Shown here piece after piece: positions 1-9,500 of a stretch of DNA of 64,000 bases. The notes under the pieces were generated by a model that was not told where the DNA came from, ran no database searches, and saw only the letters and a list, made by a program, of their open reading frames with translations. Origin of the DNA: Massilia oculi (GTDB lineage: Bacteria; Pseudomonadota; Gammaproteobacteria; Burkholderiales; Burkholderiaceae_D). Each line of letters opens with the position of its first letter. Position 1 is the first letter of the stretch. The translations under genes and the position numbers were made by a program. The DNA lies in the NCBI RefSeq assembly GCF_003143515.1, contig NZ_CP029343.1:4030001-4094000 (forward strand), written 5' to 3'.

Positions 1-344
1 TTGCGCGAGGGGAGGGTGGCGCTCTGGCGCGCGTCCGAACCCGGCTTGTAGATGTTCTGGTCCAGCTGCAGCCACAAATACTTGAGGGTATCCGGCGAAT
101 TGTTATGGTACGTCACCGTACCGGCGCCGGAAAGCGCGCGCTTGTTCTCGTCGAGCGTGGCGCGGATCGTGTAGTCGGCGCGCTGCTGCCAGTAGGCGTG
201 GCCCGGGGCGCCGGACGCGGTGCGGATCGCGCCCGGCGTCGGCAGCAGCTCGTCGAGCTGGCGGAACTTGTCGTCGAAGGGCGCGGCCGCGAACGCTGAC
301 GTGACGAGGCATAGCGCTGCCACGCCGATAGGCAAACGAAACAT
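1..344 (-). CDS. M1-family metallopeptidase, N-terminal fragment (runs off left edge)
   Basis: The minus-strand frame starts at ATG 344 and stays open to the window edge, so only about 114 N-terminal residues are visible. It begins with a signal peptide (MFRLPIGVAALCLVTSAFAA) followed by PFDDKFRQLDELLPTPGAIR and a YWQQRADYTI segment leading into NNSPDTLKYLWLQLDQNIY. From memory of the family, this resembles the N-terminal beta domain of large exported M1 (gluzincin) aminopeptidase-like proteins of proteobacteria. The catalytic HEXXH region would lie outside the window, so activity cannot be judged. The promoter should lie in the AT-rich gap between 345 and 475. Confidence 0.7.
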   Translation of the reverse strand, partial: MFRLPIGVAALCLVTSAFAAAPFDDKFRQLDELLPTPGAIRTASGAPGHAYWQQRADYTIRATLDENKRALSGAGTVTYHNNSPDTLKYLWLQLDQNIYKPGSDARQSATLPSR

Positions 345-368
345 GATTCCCCTGGATTTGTAATTGAT

Positions 369-387
369 ATTAGAAAAGAATTCTAAT
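369..387. promoter_or_regulatory. AT-rich inverted repeat upstream of the M1 peptidase
   Basis: ATTAGAA at 369-375 and TTCTAAT at 381-387 form 7-bp inverted arms around AAGAA. They lie 25 bp upstream of the peptidase start codon in an unusually AT-rich stretch. A regulator site is possible, but only symmetry and position support it. Confidence 0.3.
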
Positions 388-475
388 CCTGATATTAATC
401 AACTGCTCAGCGGATTTGTAAAAATCCTGAAACATGCGGTTTGAACAACATGGCCGTCGCGATCTGCCTGGGCGA

Positions 476-1652
476 TCATGCGGCTGGCATGCTGAACCTG
501 AAGGTGGTGCGCTCCTGGCTCGACTGCACGCCGATCGCGCCGCCGTGCGCGCGTGCGATCTGGTCCACGATGTAGAGCCCCAGTCCCAGCCCGTCGTCGC
601 CGACGCGCGATACCGCGCGCCAGTAGGGCTTGAACAGCTGCTTGAGCGCCGCCGCGTCCAGGTGCGGCCCGTGGTTGCTCACCGCCAGCACGAACAGGCC
701 GTCGGCGATCCCGGCCCGCACCTCGACCGGCCGCATCGGATCGCCGTGCGTCAGTGCGTTCCTGACCAGGTTCGACAGCATCTGCGCCAGGCGTTGCGGG
801 TCGCAGCGCAGCTGCAGGCCTGGCGCGATCGTGCTGTCCACGCGCGCCTGCGGATAGGCGCCGCGCAGCTCGTCGATGGCCTGTTCCAGCACGGTCTCGA
901 CGCCTTCATGCAGCCGCAGGTCGAGCGCCATGCCGGAACCCATGCGTCCGCGCGTGAAATCGACGACGTCGTCGACCAGGGTGTCGATGCGCAGCGCGCT
1001 GCGGCGGATCCGCTCCAGGGCGTGGCCGGTGACCGGATCCTGGTTGTGGCGCGCCAGCAGGTCGACCCGGCCCAGGATCGAGGTCAGGGGGGGTGCGCAG
1101 GTCGTGTCCGAGCACGGCGATGAATTGTTCGCGCAGCTCGGCCGTCTCGCGTTCGGTGAACAGGGCGCGCTGGGCGTCGCGCAGCGAGCGTTCGGTCTCG
1201 AGCTGGCGCGACACCAGTTCGGCGAACAGGGTGATGGCCGGCACCAGCGGGCCTTCGCTCAGGCGCGCCGGCGCGTAATCGAGGCCACACAGCGTGCCGA
1301 AGTAGGCGCCGTCCGGGCGGAAGATCGGGATCGAAAAATAGCTCTGGTAGCCGAAGGCGCGCGGCGCCGGATGATCGCGGTAGCGGGCGCTGTCGGGCAC
1401 GCAGTCGATGACGACCGGCTGGTGCGACTCGAGCACTTCCTGGCACAGGGTGAGGTCGAGGTCGACCGTGGCGCCTGGCCGCACGCCCAGGCCGAGCCGG
1501 TCGTGGACCGCGCACGCCATCCAGCATCCCGGCGTGACGTGGGCGATGCAGACGAAACGCATGCCGGTCAGCGCCGCGACGGTCTCCAGGACCCGTGGCA
1601 CGGACTCGATCGCCTGGATTTCGCTGACGTGGAGAGGAACGCTGTCGGGCAT
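476..1652 (-). pseudogene. GAF-domain sensor histidine kinase split by a +1 frameshift
   Basis: The first half starts at ATG 1652. It has a GAF domain (about residues 10-155), then the dimerisation/H-box LGHDLRTP with phospho-acceptor His183. Right after HDLRTP the frame degenerates into Pro/Arg/Gly-rich sequence. Dropping one base from the run of seven G at 1087-1093 (C on the coding strand) restores PLTSILGRVDLL and joins the second frame, which ends at 476. That second part carries the N box (SNLVRNALTHGD) and the G box (DDGLGLGLYIVDQIARAHGG) of a HATPase_c domain. There is no membrane segment, so the intact protein would be a soluble kinase. The lesion could be a sequencing or assembly error in a homopolymer, a recent mutation, or slippage-based variation. 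No partner response regulator is adjacent. Confidence 0.8.
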
Positions 1653-1724
1653 GATGCGGATGTTATTAAAAATTCATCCTAGCACGTTGCCGTGACCGCT
1701 GTCGCCCTCTGGCGAACCGGTGCG

Positions 1725-2765
1725 TCAGGCCAGCCAGCGACCGTCCTGGTACACCCTTTCATCGCCCAGCCAGACCGCGTCGGTCACCGCGAACACGTCG
1801 ATGTGGTAGCGCGCATCCTTGCGCTTGAAGCCGGGCTTCGGGTACACGCCATGCTTGGCGCCGAGCGACAGGTGGATGCCGCACATGCGCTCGTAGGTGC
1901 CGATGTCGTCCACCCGCAGCTCGCGCGTGAAGGCGCGGTTCAGGCCGAAGCCCAGCTCGCGCACCCAGACTTCGCCTTCCTCGAGCCGAATATTGTCCAG
2001 CACCTGCCGGAAAGCCGGCGTCGCGTTCTCGGTGGCGACCACGCGGCCGGCCTCGATCACCAGGGTCACCGGCACGTCCGGATGGTTCGAGCGGTAGCTG
2101 GTGTCGCCGAACACGTGGATCTGCACCCGGCCGTGCACGGCTTCGAGGTCGAGCGCTTCGGTGAACACTTCGCCGATCGGGAACTGGCCGCCGACGTTCT
2201 TCATGTCGCTGTAGTCGCCGATGTTCAGTTTGGCCGGCTCGAACGGCGAGGCGAAGGTGAGCGTCTCGCCGCCGCCGACCACGCGGCCGTGCGGCGCGCG
2301 GTCGATGCGTTCCTTGAGCGCGCGGCCGGTGCCGCGGAAATAGGCCGGATCGTAGGCCAGGGCGTCGATGTAGTGCTCACCCTGGATGCCCGGCATGCGC
2401 GACAGGTGCACGTGCTCGATCACTTTCAGGTCGAGCTTGAACAGCTCGACCCGCATGCGAAAGCCGTCGAGGCGGAAGTTCGACGATTGCAGCAGCACGA
2501 CAAGGTCGCCCGCCGTCATCGTGCGGAAGGCCGCCAGCACCGCTTCCGGCGTCACGGCGTCGAAGTCGACAAAGGTTGCATCCGGAAGGTTGCGCCGGTA
2601 GCCCTCGAGCAGCGCGCGAGAAAGTCCGGTGCGGGTGTCGTACACCACCAGCGCGCGCTGCCCCGGGCCGTGTTCGAGCGCGATCGTCAGCACGTCATGC
2701 AGATGCCTTGCGGCGGCATCGACGGCGTGCGAAGGGAGGTCGGCGTGGGGATCGGCAGCGGTCAT
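1725..2765 (-). CDS. M29-like aminopeptidase family protein
   Basis: This 346-residue soluble protein has no signal peptide. The C-terminal half carries the conserved block CGIHLSLGAKHGVYPKPGFK followed by RKDARYHIDVF, and an earlier GQFPIGEVFTEA segment. These resemble metal-ligand blocks of the aminopeptidase T (M29) family and its relatives, which use a binuclear metal centre to remove N-terminal residues. Some members of the fold are ring-opening dioxygenases rather than peptidases, so the substrate is uncertain. It starts at ATG 2765 and is followed by the broken kinase in the same orientation with a 72-bp gap, so co-transcription is possible. The upstream gap (2766-3005) must also contain the promoter of the divergent zinc-ribbon gene; I see no clear operator in it. 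Confidence 0.7.
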   Translation of the reverse strand: MTAADPHADLPSHAVDAAARHLHDVLTIALEHGPGQRALVVYDTRTGLSRALLEGYRRNLPDATFVDFDAVTPEAVLAAFRTMTAGDLVVLLQSSNFRLDGFRMRVELFKLDLKVIEHVHLSRMPGIQGEHYIDALAYDPAYFRGTGRALKERIDRAPHGRVVGGGETLTFASPFEPAKLNIGDYSDMKNVGGQFPIGEVFTEALDLEAVHGRVQIHVFGDTSYRSNHPDVPVTLVIEAGRVVATENATPAFRQVLDNIRLEEGEVWVRELGFGLNRAFTRELRVDDIGTYERMCGIHLSLGAKHGVYPKPGFKRKDARYHIDVFAVTDAVWLGDERVYQDGRWLA

Positions 2766-3005
2766 GGCGGAATGGGAAAGCGCAAGAGAGGGTGGAAAGG
2801 CAGGCGGCCATTATACGTAGGTCGGCCGAAAGTTCCCCGCCAGGGCGCGCGATGAGTTCGATTATTGATGCGTCCGGGATCGTGCAACGCTACCTCGTGA
2901 ACGGCGCGCCGCGCGGCAGTTCACGGAGCTATCATTTGAGCAATAGCAAGGACGCGCCCCACGGGTCGTGTTTCGACAAATTATTTGGCAGAGCGAAAGA
3001 CAGCA

Positions 3006-4508
3006 ATGGCGTACAGATGGGAAACGCCTGCCAGCATCTGGCAGGAAGACGAGGCAAGCGGCGAATTCGCCCTGCTCGCCAGCGAGGGCCTGGGCCCGGT
3101 CGACTGGCAGGGCCGTGCGCGCCAGCGCCTGACCGACGTCGCCCATGTGCTCGGCGCCTCGCTGCCCCTCGATTGCCGCTGTTCTCCAATTTATCCGGAA
3201 GGATTCGCCTATTGCCCGCGCTGCGGGCGCCCGCTGTTGCGCCTTGGCGGCGCACCGGCGCGAGCGCGCGGATGGTGGGGGCCGGGCGGCGACGACCTGC
3301 TTCCGCGCCACGTGCCGCACGGCTTGCCTGTCACCTCGACGCCGCTCGGCGACAGCCTCGAAGAACGCCCGGCCGCACCGACGCCGGGACGCTGCGACCT
3401 GACCATGCCGGCGCCGCCGAATGCCTGTTCGGTGTTCGCCGCCGCCGGCTTCGGCTTTCCCGGCGAACGCCTGCTGGCGCTGGCCCATACCCGCGGCGTG
3501 CTGCAGTACTGGGATCCGCTGGGCGCCAGCTGGCATGTGCTCACGCCCGAAGCGGGCGCCGCCAGCCTGGTGTTCACCGCGTCCAGCCACGCCTGGATTC
3601 CGGCGCTGGATCCGCGCCGCGGCGAGGCCGGCGTGGTCCCCGGCCTGGACGGCCTGCAGCGCCTCTGGATCGATCCGGTCAGCGAAACCTACCGCACCGA
3701 GAGCGTGCTGGCCGCGCCCATCGTGGCGGCGCCCGGCCTCATGCGGCGTCACCTGGCCTGCCTCGCGGGCGGCGTCGATGCCGTGCGCCTGTGGAGCATG
3801 CGCCTCGACCTTGATGAAGTGCAGGAATATGCCTGCCCCGATGCGCCGGCCTCCGGCTGGAGCCGTCCGCTCGGCTACGACGGACGCCTGTTCTGGCTGC
3901 ACGCCCAGGGCCAGCTCACCTGGCGCCCGGGCGAGGCGCCGCAATTTTCGCCATGGCCGCTGCACTGGCAACCGCGCCTGGACTTCGGCGGGCCGACCCA
4001 GAGCCGCGACGGTCGCCTGTGGCAGATCGGGCACGATGGCCAGGGGTATTCCTACCTCGAACTCGGCGCCGGCACGGACCATCTGCCGGCGCGCATGGCG
4101 ATCGACGGCGCGCGCCTGGGTTTCGCCAACTTCCTGTTCCGGCGCGGACATCCGGTGCTTGACGAGCCGTGGTCGAACGAGCACGTCGAAGACCCGCACC
4201 ACGACGACACGCTGGTGCTGCCGCTGCTGCGCAGCTTTAACAATAACCGCAGCCAGCCGAGCGGCCTGGTGCTGCGCTTGCACAAGGCGAACTTCCGCGC
4301 CGAAGAAGCGTTGGGGGTCGGAGAGGATGCGCGCGTCATTCCGCGCACCACCGTCGAATGGATCGGACGCCGCAACGTGATCCTGGACGAGATCGCGCGC
4401 CTGGCCCGTCCGCTCGACTGCGTGCCGGTGGTGGCGGGCGGCTGCCTGTGGCTGCACCACCCCGACTGGAACCAGATGCGCGGCTGGCGCCTGGACGAGC
4501 CGTTGTGA
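3006..4508 (+). CDS. Zinc-ribbon protein of the tubulin-like cluster, function unknown
   Basis: This protein of about 500 residues has no signal peptide. A four-cysteine zinc-binding ribbon is visible at Cys57, Cys59, Cys70 and Cys73 (DCRCSPIYP and YCPRCGRPL). The remainder, about residues 110-500, is rich in aromatic and Gly-Asp-Gly turns such as GYDGRLFWLH and SRDGRLWQIG at irregular intervals, which suggests a beta-propeller-like fold. I recognise no catalytic motif. An in-frame TTG lies at 2985, but ATG 3006 is the better start. It is the first gene of a five-gene same-strand run. The next gene begins 8 bp after its stop, or overlaps it by 4 bp if a GTG start at 4505 is used, so translational coupling is likely. 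The role is inferred only from this context. Confidence 0.7.
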   Translation: MAYRWETPASIWQEDEASGEFALLASEGLGPVDWQGRARQRLTDVAHVLGASLPLDCRCSPIYPEGFAYCPRCGRPLLRLGGAPARARGWWGPGGDDLLPRHVPHGLPVTSTPLGDSLEERPAAPTPGRCDLTMPAPPNACSVFAAAGFGFPGERLLALAHTRGVLQYWDPLGASWHVLTPEAGAASLVFTASSHAWIPALDPRRGEAGVVPGLDGLQRLWIDPVSETYRTESVLAAPIVAAPGLMRRHLACLAGGVDAVRLWSMRLDLDEVQEYACPDAPASGWSRPLGYDGRLFWLHAQGQLTWRPGEAPQFSPWPLHWQPRLDFGGPTQSRDGRLWQIGHDGQGYSYLELGAGTDHLPARMAIDGARLGFANFLFRRGHPVLDEPWSNEHVEDPHHDDTLVLPLLRSFNNNRSQPSGLVLRLHKANFRAEEALGVGEDARVIPRTTVEWIGRRNVILDEIARLARPLDCVPVVAGGCLWLHHPDWNQMRGWRLDEPL

Positions 4509-4516
4509 TCGCGACG

Positions 4517-6019
4517 ATGATGAAGACCATCGCAGGTCAACTGGCGGCGGCCCTGCTGGCCGGCGCGTCCTTGTGCGCGCAGGCCGCATCACCGCCCATA
4601 CCGCATGTATTTCTGGTGCAGAACTCGGGCTGGATGGAGCCGTTCTACAGCGATCCCAAGTCGCCGTTCAAGCCGCTGGTGGCGGCGCTGGCGGGCAGCG
4701 TGGTCCGGCCGGGAGACGCGCTGGTGCTGGCGAGCTTCAATCAGGCGCGGGCGGGGGCGCCGTCGCCGCGCGCGCTGCTGTCGTTCAAGGCAGGCGATGA
4801 GCCGGTCCGCGCGCGCGTGGCGCAGGCCATCGCCAGCCTGGACACGGCGCGTAAACCAGGAGGCTCGGCGCTGGCCGACACCGACCTGGGCGAAGCGGTG
4901 CGCGCCGCGACGGGGCAGGTGCTCAAGGGCCGGCCAGGCATCGTCTGGCTGGTGACGAACAACCGCAACAGCCCCGACAACGACCAGGCCACGGCCACCC
5001 GCAACCGCGAGTTCTATGCGCTGATCCACACCGGCGATGCGATCACCAAGGCGCTGGCCTTCCCGCTGCGCATGCAGGTAGCGGGCAAGCATTACAGCGC
5101 GAACGGTCTGATGGTGTATGCCTTCGCCGTCGGAGCGCAAGGCGCGGCGGCGCTCGATGCGCTGCTGGCCTCCGGACGCATCGCCCGGGTGATCACCGAG
5201 CCGCCGGCGCGCCTCAAGCCGCTCGACCGCGACACGGTGCGGCTGGCGCCGCGCCGCGTCGTCAATGCGCCCGGCGTGTCGTTCGCCTCGGACGCGCGCG
5301 GCGTGCTGCGCGCCGACGTCGCTCCCGATGCGCGCATGCCGCAGGCGCGCATCGAGTGGAATCTGGAAAACACGATCTATCCGTACACGATCGGTTCCGC
5401 CACCCTGAGCGCGCGCTCGCTGCTTGCCGGCGAAAGCCATCCGATCGCACTCGATACCCAGCGCGTGCGCGCGCTGGCGCCCGGCCAGCCGGCGCCGCTG
5501 GGTTCCAGCATGGCGCTGCCGGTGGCGCAGATTCCCGACAAATGGTCGCTGGCCGCGCTCAAGTCCGCCGGCTCGGCCTACGTGCTGCCGGGCCGGATCG
5601 AGCTGCACCTGGCCGACCAGCAGCTCGCGCTGTCGCAGGCCTTCCGCCAGCGCATGGCGGCGCTGTTCCCGGGCGATCCGCTGCCCGACATTTTTACCCC
5701 GCCGGCGCGGGTGCAGGCGTCGACGGCGGTGCTGCCGCTGGAGGTGCGCGTCCATTACGGCATGGGGCCGCTGCTGGCGCTGGTCGGCGCCTTGCTCGCG
5801 CTCCTGGCGCTGCTCGCGGCCGCCGCCTGGGCCTGGGCGCGGCCGCGCAAGGTGCAAGTGACGGTGGACGAGGAGATGCGCACCATGCGCGGCCGCGCCG
5901 GCACCACGCAGGCGATCCATGACCGCCATGGCGAGCAGGTCGCGCAACTGAAGACAACGCTGTTCGGCCATCGGCTGATCGCCGTGCGCGAAGGCGCGCA
6001 GGTGCGGCTCGGCCGCTGA
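4517..6019 (+). CDS. Exported, membrane-anchored vWA-like protein
   Basis: This 500-residue protein starts with a signal peptide (MMKTIAGQLAAALLAGASLC). A vWA-like first strand follows, with HVFLVQNSGWMEPF at about residues 30-43. The canonical MIDAS DxSxS would be at VQNSGWM but reads Q-N-S-G-W, so the metal site looks degenerate. LVTNNRNSPDN at about residue 150 resembles a later vWA strand and loop. A single hydrophobic helix of about 27 residues (near 415-441) is followed by a basic tail of about 59 residues. The expected topology is periplasmic vWA, one membrane span, cytoplasmic tail. GTG 4505 would overlap the previous stop, and ATG 4517 or 4520 are alternatives. vWA domains usually mediate metal-dependent protein-protein contacts, so a scaffold or ligand-sensing part is inferred. 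Confidence 0.7.
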   Translation: MMKTIAGQLAAALLAGASLCAQAASPPIPHVFLVQNSGWMEPFYSDPKSPFKPLVAALAGSVVRPGDALVLASFNQARAGAPSPRALLSFKAGDEPVRARVAQAIASLDTARKPGGSALADTDLGEAVRAATGQVLKGRPGIVWLVTNNRNSPDNDQATATRNREFYALIHTGDAITKALAFPLRMQVAGKHYSANGLMVYAFAVGAQGAAALDALLASGRIARVITEPPARLKPLDRDTVRLAPRRVVNAPGVSFASDARGVLRADVAPDARMPQARIEWNLENTIYPYTIGSATLSARSLLAGESHPIALDTQRVRALAPGQPAPLGSSMALPVAQIPDKWSLAALKSAGSAYVLPGRIELHLADQQLALSQAFRQRMAALFPGDPLPDIFTPPARVQASTAVLPLEVRVHYGMGPLLALVGALLALLALLAAAAWAWARPRKVQVTVDEEMRTMRGRAGTTQAIHDRHGEQVAQLKTTLFGHRLIAVREGAQVRLGR

Positions 6020-6039
6020 AGACAAGAAAGGAAAACGCC

Positions 6040-6510
6040 ATGCAGGCAACCCAGCCACCAAGCAATGCCCCGTCGCCCGCCGATCCCGGCTTCAAGCTGC
6101 CGGAGGAGTCGGCATCGCCGCAGGACGCAGTCAAGCAGACCTTGCCGCAGACTCTACCCGACACCGCCACCCGCCCGGTCGAGGTGATGCCGGTCGATCC
6201 TCACGCCTTGCCGGTCGCGGATACATCCGACCGCGACCTGGCGATCGGCGGCATCGTGTTCCTGATCCTGATCAGCGTCTACTTCTTCGTGCGCGGCGCG
6301 TATGTGCATCACCTGGTTCGCAAGCGCGTGGCGCCTTCCTCGGCCGGCAATGCGGGCTGGCTGCTGTTCGTCGGCCTCGGCTTCCTGTCGGCGGCGGCGG
6401 TGCTGGCCATCATCAACGCCAGCCGCTTCCTGACCTTCGCCGTCACCGGCCCGCTGGTGGCGGTGGGGCTGGTGGCGCTGGTCGCCTCGCTGTTCATCGG
6501 CCGTCGCTAA
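6040..6510 (+). CDS. Small membrane protein with three predicted helices
   Basis: This 156-residue protein follows the vWA gene by 20 bp and has a clear ribosome site (AAAGGAAAA). The first 65 residues are Pro/Asp-rich and have no signal peptide. Three hydrophobic segments follow: LAIGGIVFLILISVYFFV, then WLLFVGLGFLSAAAVLAII and FAVTGPLVAVGLVALVASLF. It ends in a short basic tail (IGRR). I do not recognise a family. Its position between the vWA-like anchor and the tubulin-like protein suggests an inner-membrane subunit of the same assembly. Confidence 0.7.
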   Translation: MQATQPPSNAPSPADPGFKLPEESASPQDAVKQTLPQTLPDTATRPVEVMPVDPHALPVADTSDRDLAIGGIVFLILISVYFFVRGAYVHHLVRKRVAPSSAGNAGWLLFVGLGFLSAAAVLAIINASRFLTFAVTGPLVAVGLVALVASLFIGRR

Positions 6511-6529
6511 CAAAGGGAGTCCCCACACC

Positions 6530-9500
6530 ATGGCAGAATTCCCGAACCCATCGACCGTCAATGCCCGTCCGGCCGAGCTGAAGGTCGACCTGCGGCCGAC
6601 CCTGTTCATCGGCGCCGGCGGCACCGGCATGGAAGTCATGATGCGCATCCGGCGCCGCATCCTGTCGGCGGTCTGGAACCGGCGCCATCCGACCCGGGTC
6701 GAATCGATCGCCGATTTCCCGGTGGCGCGCTTCCTGCACTTCGACCTCGACAGCAATGCCGTCATCGACGAGGGCAAGTCGCAGCGCACCGATCCCTGGT
6801 ACGAGCTGGTGCGCCTCTCCGACGAGGAACGCCTGGTCGAGGCGCTCGACCTGCCGCAATACCATGAGTCCGACGACAGCCTGGCGCGCTTCCCGCTGAT
6901 CGAGAGCTGGATGCCGCTGCGGCCCAAGAAGCTGCGCTCGCTCGGCATCGACCCATCGAACGGCGCGGGCCAGATCCGCGCGCTGGCGCGGCTCTACCTG
7001 TTCGACAAGTATCCGAAGCTGCGCGGCCGCATCAAGGGTGCGCTGAACTACCTGAGCAGCAACGCCGGCATCGAGCGCAAGGAGAATTACCAGCGCCTCG
7101 GGCTGCAGGTCGATACCTCGAAATTCAGGATCGTGGTCATCGCCTCCGCCGCCGGCGGCACCGGCGCCGGCAGCGTGCTCGACCTGGGCTGGCTGTCGAA
7201 GGCGATCGCGCGCCAGGAAGTGTCCGACAGCCAGGTCGACCTGGTGCTGCTGATGCCGTCCGGTTTCGCCAAGGCCAACAAGGAGCGCACCGAGGCCAAT
7301 GCCTACGCCACCCTGATGGAACTCGAGACGGCGATGCGCGACATGAACGCCAATATCACGTGGCTGGACCCGGACAGCATCGCGGGCCGCGGCGCGCCCT
7401 ACGACGACGTGTATTTCGTCGACACCGCCAACCTGGCCAATAAGGCGACGCTCGACGTCAAGGACGTCTACCAGATGGTGGCCGACACGCTGTTCGAAGA
7501 CTTCGCCTCGGCCGATTTCGCCAACCGCAAGCGTTCGGTCGCGGTCAACCAGCAGCAGCACAAGCTGGGACCGTACAACCCGCGCGTGCCCGAGGCGCGC
7601 TTCGGCGACATGCGGCTGTCGTACTCGAAGGTGTATTCCAGCTTCGGCCAGTCGGTGCTCGACACCCAGCAAAGCCTGCATGAAGACATCCGCGCCTATG
7701 AGCTGGCGGCGCTGATGGTGAAGGCGTTCTTCGGACTGGCCGGCACCGATGGCGTAAGCGGGAAGAATGCGGGGAACAATGCGGGGAACAATGCGGGGAA
7801 CAATGCGGCGCGGCGCGCCGGCGACGCCGAGCGCGACGCCTTCATGCGCGAGCAGATGGAGATGGCCGAGCGGCCGTTCGACGAGTTCCCCGACCTGCGC
7901 AAGGGGTCGGTGGACGTGACGCCATTCACCGAGTACGCGCTGACGACCGCGCTGCTGCAGGACCGCGACGGCCGCTCGCTGCTCGAGCGCGTGGAAAGCC
8001 GGGTCCAGCTCGAGATGGACCGCATCATGGCGTCCTACGACATCAAGCTGTGGCGCGAAAAAGTGTCCGAACTGCTGCCGCAGCTCGAACGCGACGCGAT
8101 CCGCGAGGCCGGCGCCACCGCCGAGACCAGCGAGGATCGCATCAAGCGCCACACCGGCGAGCTGTCGAACCGCCTGAAGGGCAGGGTGCGCGAGCGCCTG
8201 TATGCCCTGCTCGACGACCGCCGCCAGGGCGGACTGGAATTCGTGCTGTCGCTGCTGGAGCAGGTCAAGTCGCGGCTGGCGCAGCGCGACCTGGCGCACG
8301 CCGAGCGCAATGGCCGGCGCTACCGCGACATCCGCGACGCGCTGCGCACGCGCCAGGTCGAGGAATCGCTGAACAACCTGGGCCAGGCTGCCGGCCGCCT
8401 GTTCGGCAAGGAACCGCAGGCGCGCGAAGTGATGGGCCACCTCAAGCGCGACCTGGCCGACTACCTGCGCTTCCACCTGCTCGCGGTGGCGGCCGGCCAG
8501 GCGATCGAGGTGATGCGTTCCCTGTCCGGCTGGCTGGGCGATCCTCAATCGACCGACGAACAGGGCCATGCGCAGTGGAGCGGCATCGCCGGCGAGTTCC
8601 AGGAAGGACGGCGCGCCGTCCAGGCGATGCTCGGGGCGGTGGACCAGCGCATCCTGCAGCTGCGCGCCGACGCGCGCCAGGAACATGCGACCACGATCAA
8701 GCTTGGCTACGATACGGCGCCGGCGCCGGCGCCGGTGCGCTTGAGCGGCGACACCAGCATCTGGAGCGAGGAAGTGCTGCTCGAATTCGGCGGTTCGGCG
8801 CGCCTGTTTCCGCAGCTGGGCGACGAACGCCTGCGCGCCGAGCTGCTGCTCAAGCTGTTCCGCCGAGCGCAGTTGCAGCTTTCCAGCCAGGATCTGGAGC
8901 AGCAGGAACCCGCCGATCCGCTGCTCGAACGTTTATCGAGCCTGTCGCCGCAGGAGCGTCAGCGCATTTTCGCCGAGTGGATCCGCAGCGCGATGCCGTG
9001 GGTGAATGCGCGCTTCTCGGCCGAGTTCACGCCGAACGCCGACCAGTTCAAGTGCTTCATCGGCGTGGGTGACCCGATCGCGTGGCGGCGCATGGAGGCC
9101 GAGATCCGCGCCGCCGTGCCGACCGGTTACTTCCATGGCGAGCTGGTCTCGATCGTCAACACCGGGGTGAGCGGCAGGGCGGTGTGCTATATCGAGCTGT
9201 CCGGCTATCCGATGACGGTGCTGCGCGGCCTGCCGACCTGGCGCGCCTCGTACCAGATCGAGAACCCGAAGATCCCGACTCACCTGCACTTCGACGCCAC
9301 GCGTTTTCGCCATCCGATTTCGCCGTCGATGGACGAGCTGGGACGGCTGGCCGACGATTACGAATGGTATTTGCAGGCGATCGCGCTGGGCGTCATCCGG
9401 CGCAAGCCGGAGCTGGGCGACCGCGAGGCGGCTTTCCAGCCGCGCGGCCAGTACCTGTTCGAGGTCGAAGCCGGTTCTGGGGAATGGCTCCAGGTCGGCA

